A stretch of 6,452 nt of DNA, from the NCBI GenBank assembly GCA_007129635.1, contig SKVE01000206.1, positions 1 through 6,452 of the forward strand, written 5' to 3'. Positions 4,456 to 6,452 of the stretch are shown here, piece by piece (position 1 is the stretch's first letter; each line of letters starts with the position of its first letter). The translations under genes and the position numbers were made by a program. The notes under the pieces were generated by a model, which was not told the origin of the DNA, did no database searches, and saw nothing but the letters and a program-made list of their open reading frames with translations. This DNA is from Planctomycetaceae bacterium. Its GTDB lineage: Bacteria; Planctomycetota; Planctomycetia; Pirellulales; Pirellulaceae.

Positions 4456-6452
4456 ATGGCAACACTGGCAGACAGCCTGGTCAGCAGCACTTCACGAAAG
4501 CTCTCGCTGCGCGTCCGTCCCGACCTGACCGTCCGACAGCAACGGTATCTGGGCGAAGCCTATTGGGTGGTCAAGGAACCCGTCGGCTTGAACTACTACC
4601 GCTTCCATGAGGAGGAGTTCGCGATCCTGCAGATGCTGGACGGGCAGATCAGTCTGGAAGAGATCAAGGAGCAGTTCGAGCAGGAATTTGCGCCTCAGAA
4701 GATCACCTACCAGGACCTGCAGCAGTTCATCGGGATGCTGCATCGCAGCGGGCTGGTGATCTCCGAATCGGCCGGGCAAGGTCGGCAACTGCGGAAGCGT
4801 CGCGACGAAAAGAAACGCAAAGAACTGCTGGGCAAGATGTCGAACATCTTCGCGATCCGCTTTCGCGGGATCGACCCGGAACGCTTCTTGAACTGGACTT
4901 ACCCGTTGGTCAAGTGGATGTTCCACCCGGCCGTCGTGTTCTTTTGCCTGGCGTTGGCGGTCAGCGCGTTGCTGCTGGTGATGATCCAATTCGACATCTT
5001 TCGTTCGCGTTTGCCGACTTTTCACGAATTTTTCGGGCGCGGCAACTGGTTGTACTTGGCGATCACGATGGGGGTCGTCAAGGTGCTGCACGAACTGGGG
5101 CACGGTTTTTCCTGTAAGCATTTCGGCGGAGAATGTCACGAGATCGGGGTGATGATCCTGGTTTTCACTCCGTGCCTGTACTGCAACGTCTCCGATTCGT
5201 GGATGCTGCCCAGCAAGTATCGGCGTGCCATGATCGGCGCGTCGGGGATGTACGTCGAGATGATCTTGGCGTCGATCGCGACGTTCCTCTGGTGGTTCAG
5301 CGATCCTACCACGTTGATCAACCAGTTGAGCTTGAGTGTGATGTTCATCTGTTCGGTCAGCACGCTGGTGTTCAACGGCAACCCGTTGTTGCGATTCGAC
5401 GGCTACTATATCTTGATGGACCTGGCGGAGATCCCCAACCTGCGTCAGAAAGCCACCGAGGTCTTGAAGCGGTTCATGGTCCATCTTTGTTTGGGCCTGG
5501 AGCAACCGGAAAACCCCTTCTTGCCGGAGAGCAACCGTTTCCTGTTCGGATTGTACACCGTCGCGGCGGTCGTTTACCGTTGGGTCGTGGTGTTTTCGAT
5601 CGTCTGGTTTTTGAATATGGTGCTGGAACCGTACGGGCTGAAAGTGCTGGGTCAGTTGCTCGCCGCCGTAGGTTTTTTCGGGCTCGTGGTCCAGCCGCTC
5701 TATCGCTTGGGCAAGTTCTTCTATACGCCCGGGAGGATGCATAAGGTGAAGCGACTGAACTTGATCACCTCGATCGCGGTGGTCGGCACCGTGTTGGGTT
5801 TGGTGATTTTTTTGCCGTTGCCCTACTCGATCAACTGTGCCTTCCAGATCGCCCCGCGCGATGCGGCGCCCGTTTATGTGGATGTGCGAGGCCAGGTGGA
5901 GGCGATCCATGTGGAAAACGGGGCTGTGGTCCAAGCGGGCGATCCGCTGTTGACGCTCAGGAACCATGATCTGGAACTGGCCGTCATCGACCTGCTAGGC
6001 GAGCTGACGGTCGCACGCGAACGATTGCGAGGCTTGGAACGCCGCTCGCACGTGGACGATACGGCGGGCATGCAGATCCAACAGGCTCGCGAAATCGAAG
6101 CCACGATCGAGAAGCAGTTGCAGGAAAAGCAGCAAGAGTTGTCGCGATTGAACATCGTGGCCCCCGTCGATGGCATCGTCCTGCCGGTCGAGACGAAGCA
6201 AGTACCCAACGAGGAGGGCCGTTTGCCTCAATGGTCCGGTTCTCCCTTGGATCCGAAGAATCTGAATGCTAGTTACCAGCCCGGTGAGCTGATCTGCCGA
6301 GTCGGCGATCCGCAGTCGCTGGAGGCGGAACTGGTTGTCGACCAGGCTGATATCGATCTGCTGGATCAAGCGATGGCGCGACAGGCTCAGCCGATCGCGG
6401 TCCTGCAATTCGATGCTTTTCCCGGGCGAACGTTGACCAGTCGTGTGGTCGA
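4456..6452 (+). CDS. PqqD-like/M50 site-2 peptidase/HlyD fusion (3' end cut off)
   Basis: 665 residues are visible and the frame is open to the window end. Residues about 30-105 (AYWVVKEPVGLNYYRF...LHRSGLVISES) look like a PqqD-type winged-helix, the fold that binds peptide leaders in RiPP pathways. A basic stretch (RQLRKRRDEKKRKELLGK, 110-127) leads into the membrane part, with TM helices near 157-178, 197-211, 260-281, 291-306, 363-390, 397-412 and 436-453. HELGH (212-216) is the M50 zinc site and NPLLRFDGYY (309-318) supplies the third ligand, D315. After the last TM come an adaptor half-motif (about 470-505), a coiled coil (505-565) and IVAPVDGIVLPVE (567-579). The protein probably cleaves a substrate in or near the membrane and links to periplasmic adaptor parts. 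ATG 4456 is the first start after an in-frame TGA at 4420, and it has no clear Shine-Dalgarno. Annotation pipelines often call such proteins 'site-2 protease family' or 'peptide zinc metalloprotease'. Confidence 0.88.
   Translation, partial: MATLADSLVSSTSRKLSLRVRPDLTVRQQRYLGEAYWVVKEPVGLNYYRFHEEEFAILQMLDGQISLEEIKEQFEQEFAPQKITYQDLQQFIGMLHRSGLVISESAGQGRQLRKRRDEKKRKELLGKMSNIFAIRFRGIDPERFLNWTYPLVKWMFHPAVVFFCLALAVSALLLVMIQFDIFRSRLPTFHEFFGRGNWLYLAITMGVVKVLHELGHGFSCKHFGGECHEIGVMILVFTPCLYCNVSDSWMLPSKYRRAMIGASGMYVEMILASIATFLWWFSDPTTLINQLSLSVMFICSVSTLVFNGNPLLRFDGYYILMDLAEIPNLRQKATEVLKRFMVHLCLGLEQPENPFLPESNRFLFGLYTVAAVVYRWVVVFSIVWFLNMVLEPYGLKVLGQLLAAVGFFGLVVQPLYRLGKFFYTPGRMHKVKRLNLITSIAVVGTVLGLVIFLPLPYSINCAFQIAPRDAAPVYVDVRGQVEAIHVENGAVVQAGDPLLTLRNHDLELAVIDLLGELTVARERLRGLERRSHVDDTAGMQIQQAREIEATIEKQLQEKQQELSRLNIVAPVDGIVLPVETKQVPNEEGRLPQWSGSPLDPKNLNASYQPGELICRVGDPQSLEAELVVDQADIDLLDQAMARQAQPIAVLQFDAFPGRTLTSRVV

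Noticed and set aside
4492..5967. Long open frame of 491 codons on the minus strand
   Set aside because: It lies antisense to the M50 fusion, whose plus-strand frame has clear catalytic motifs and TM helices. The minus product is rich in H, Q, R and D with no recognisable domain, typical of a shadow frame in GC-rich DNA.
1..6452. tRNA, rRNA or riboswitch
   Set aside because: No cloverleaf, rRNA-like stretch or known riboswitch core was recognised by eye; a covariance-model scan would be decisive.

Overview
The window looks like a chromosomal piece of a planctomycete, most likely of the Pirellulaceae/Rhodopirellula type. The evidence is an N-terminal LEPR-XLL motif on a small secreted-type protein, a HlyD-like adaptor fused to cytosolic GAF domains, a PqqD-like/M50 peptidase/HlyD fusion, GC-rich coding sequence, weak Shine-Dalgarno signals, and short GGTTGGG/CCCAACC palindromes in the non-coding DNA. 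The assignment rests on recognised protein architecture and not on a database search.

Layout. Positions 1-199 hold no gene. They carry nested inverted repeats, a small tandem repeat and REP-like hairpins. Positions 200-448 (minus strand) encode an 82-residue ribbon-helix-helix type protein with a GTG start and a strong AGGAGG. Positions 449-689 are a divergent regulatory region with a 17-bp palindrome (557-573) flanked by candidate promoters for both directions. Positions 690-1139 (plus) encode a 149-residue lysine-free, very acidic protein with an N-terminal LEPR-XLL motif. A 192-bp gap follows with no clear terminator or promoter.

Three same-strand genes then fill the rest: a GAF-GAF-TM-HlyD protein (1332-3413), a short periplasmic HlyD-like adaptor with a signal peptide (3451-4374), and a PqqD-like/M50 zinc peptidase/HlyD membrane protein (from 4456, cut by the window end). 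The gaps of 37 and 81 bp suggest one operon, possibly including the LEPR-XLL gene.

How they may work together (inference). All three large genes carry a split biotinyl-lipoyl-like/barrel-sandwich domain of the HlyD/membrane-fusion type, each with a different head: a GAF pair in the cytosol, a signal peptide, or a leader-binding-like domain plus intramembrane protease. With the small acidic LEPR-XLL protein as a possible substrate, the set looks like a peptide or protein recognition, cleavage and export machine. No ABC or RND pump lies in the window, so the energy-providing partner, if any, should be downstream.
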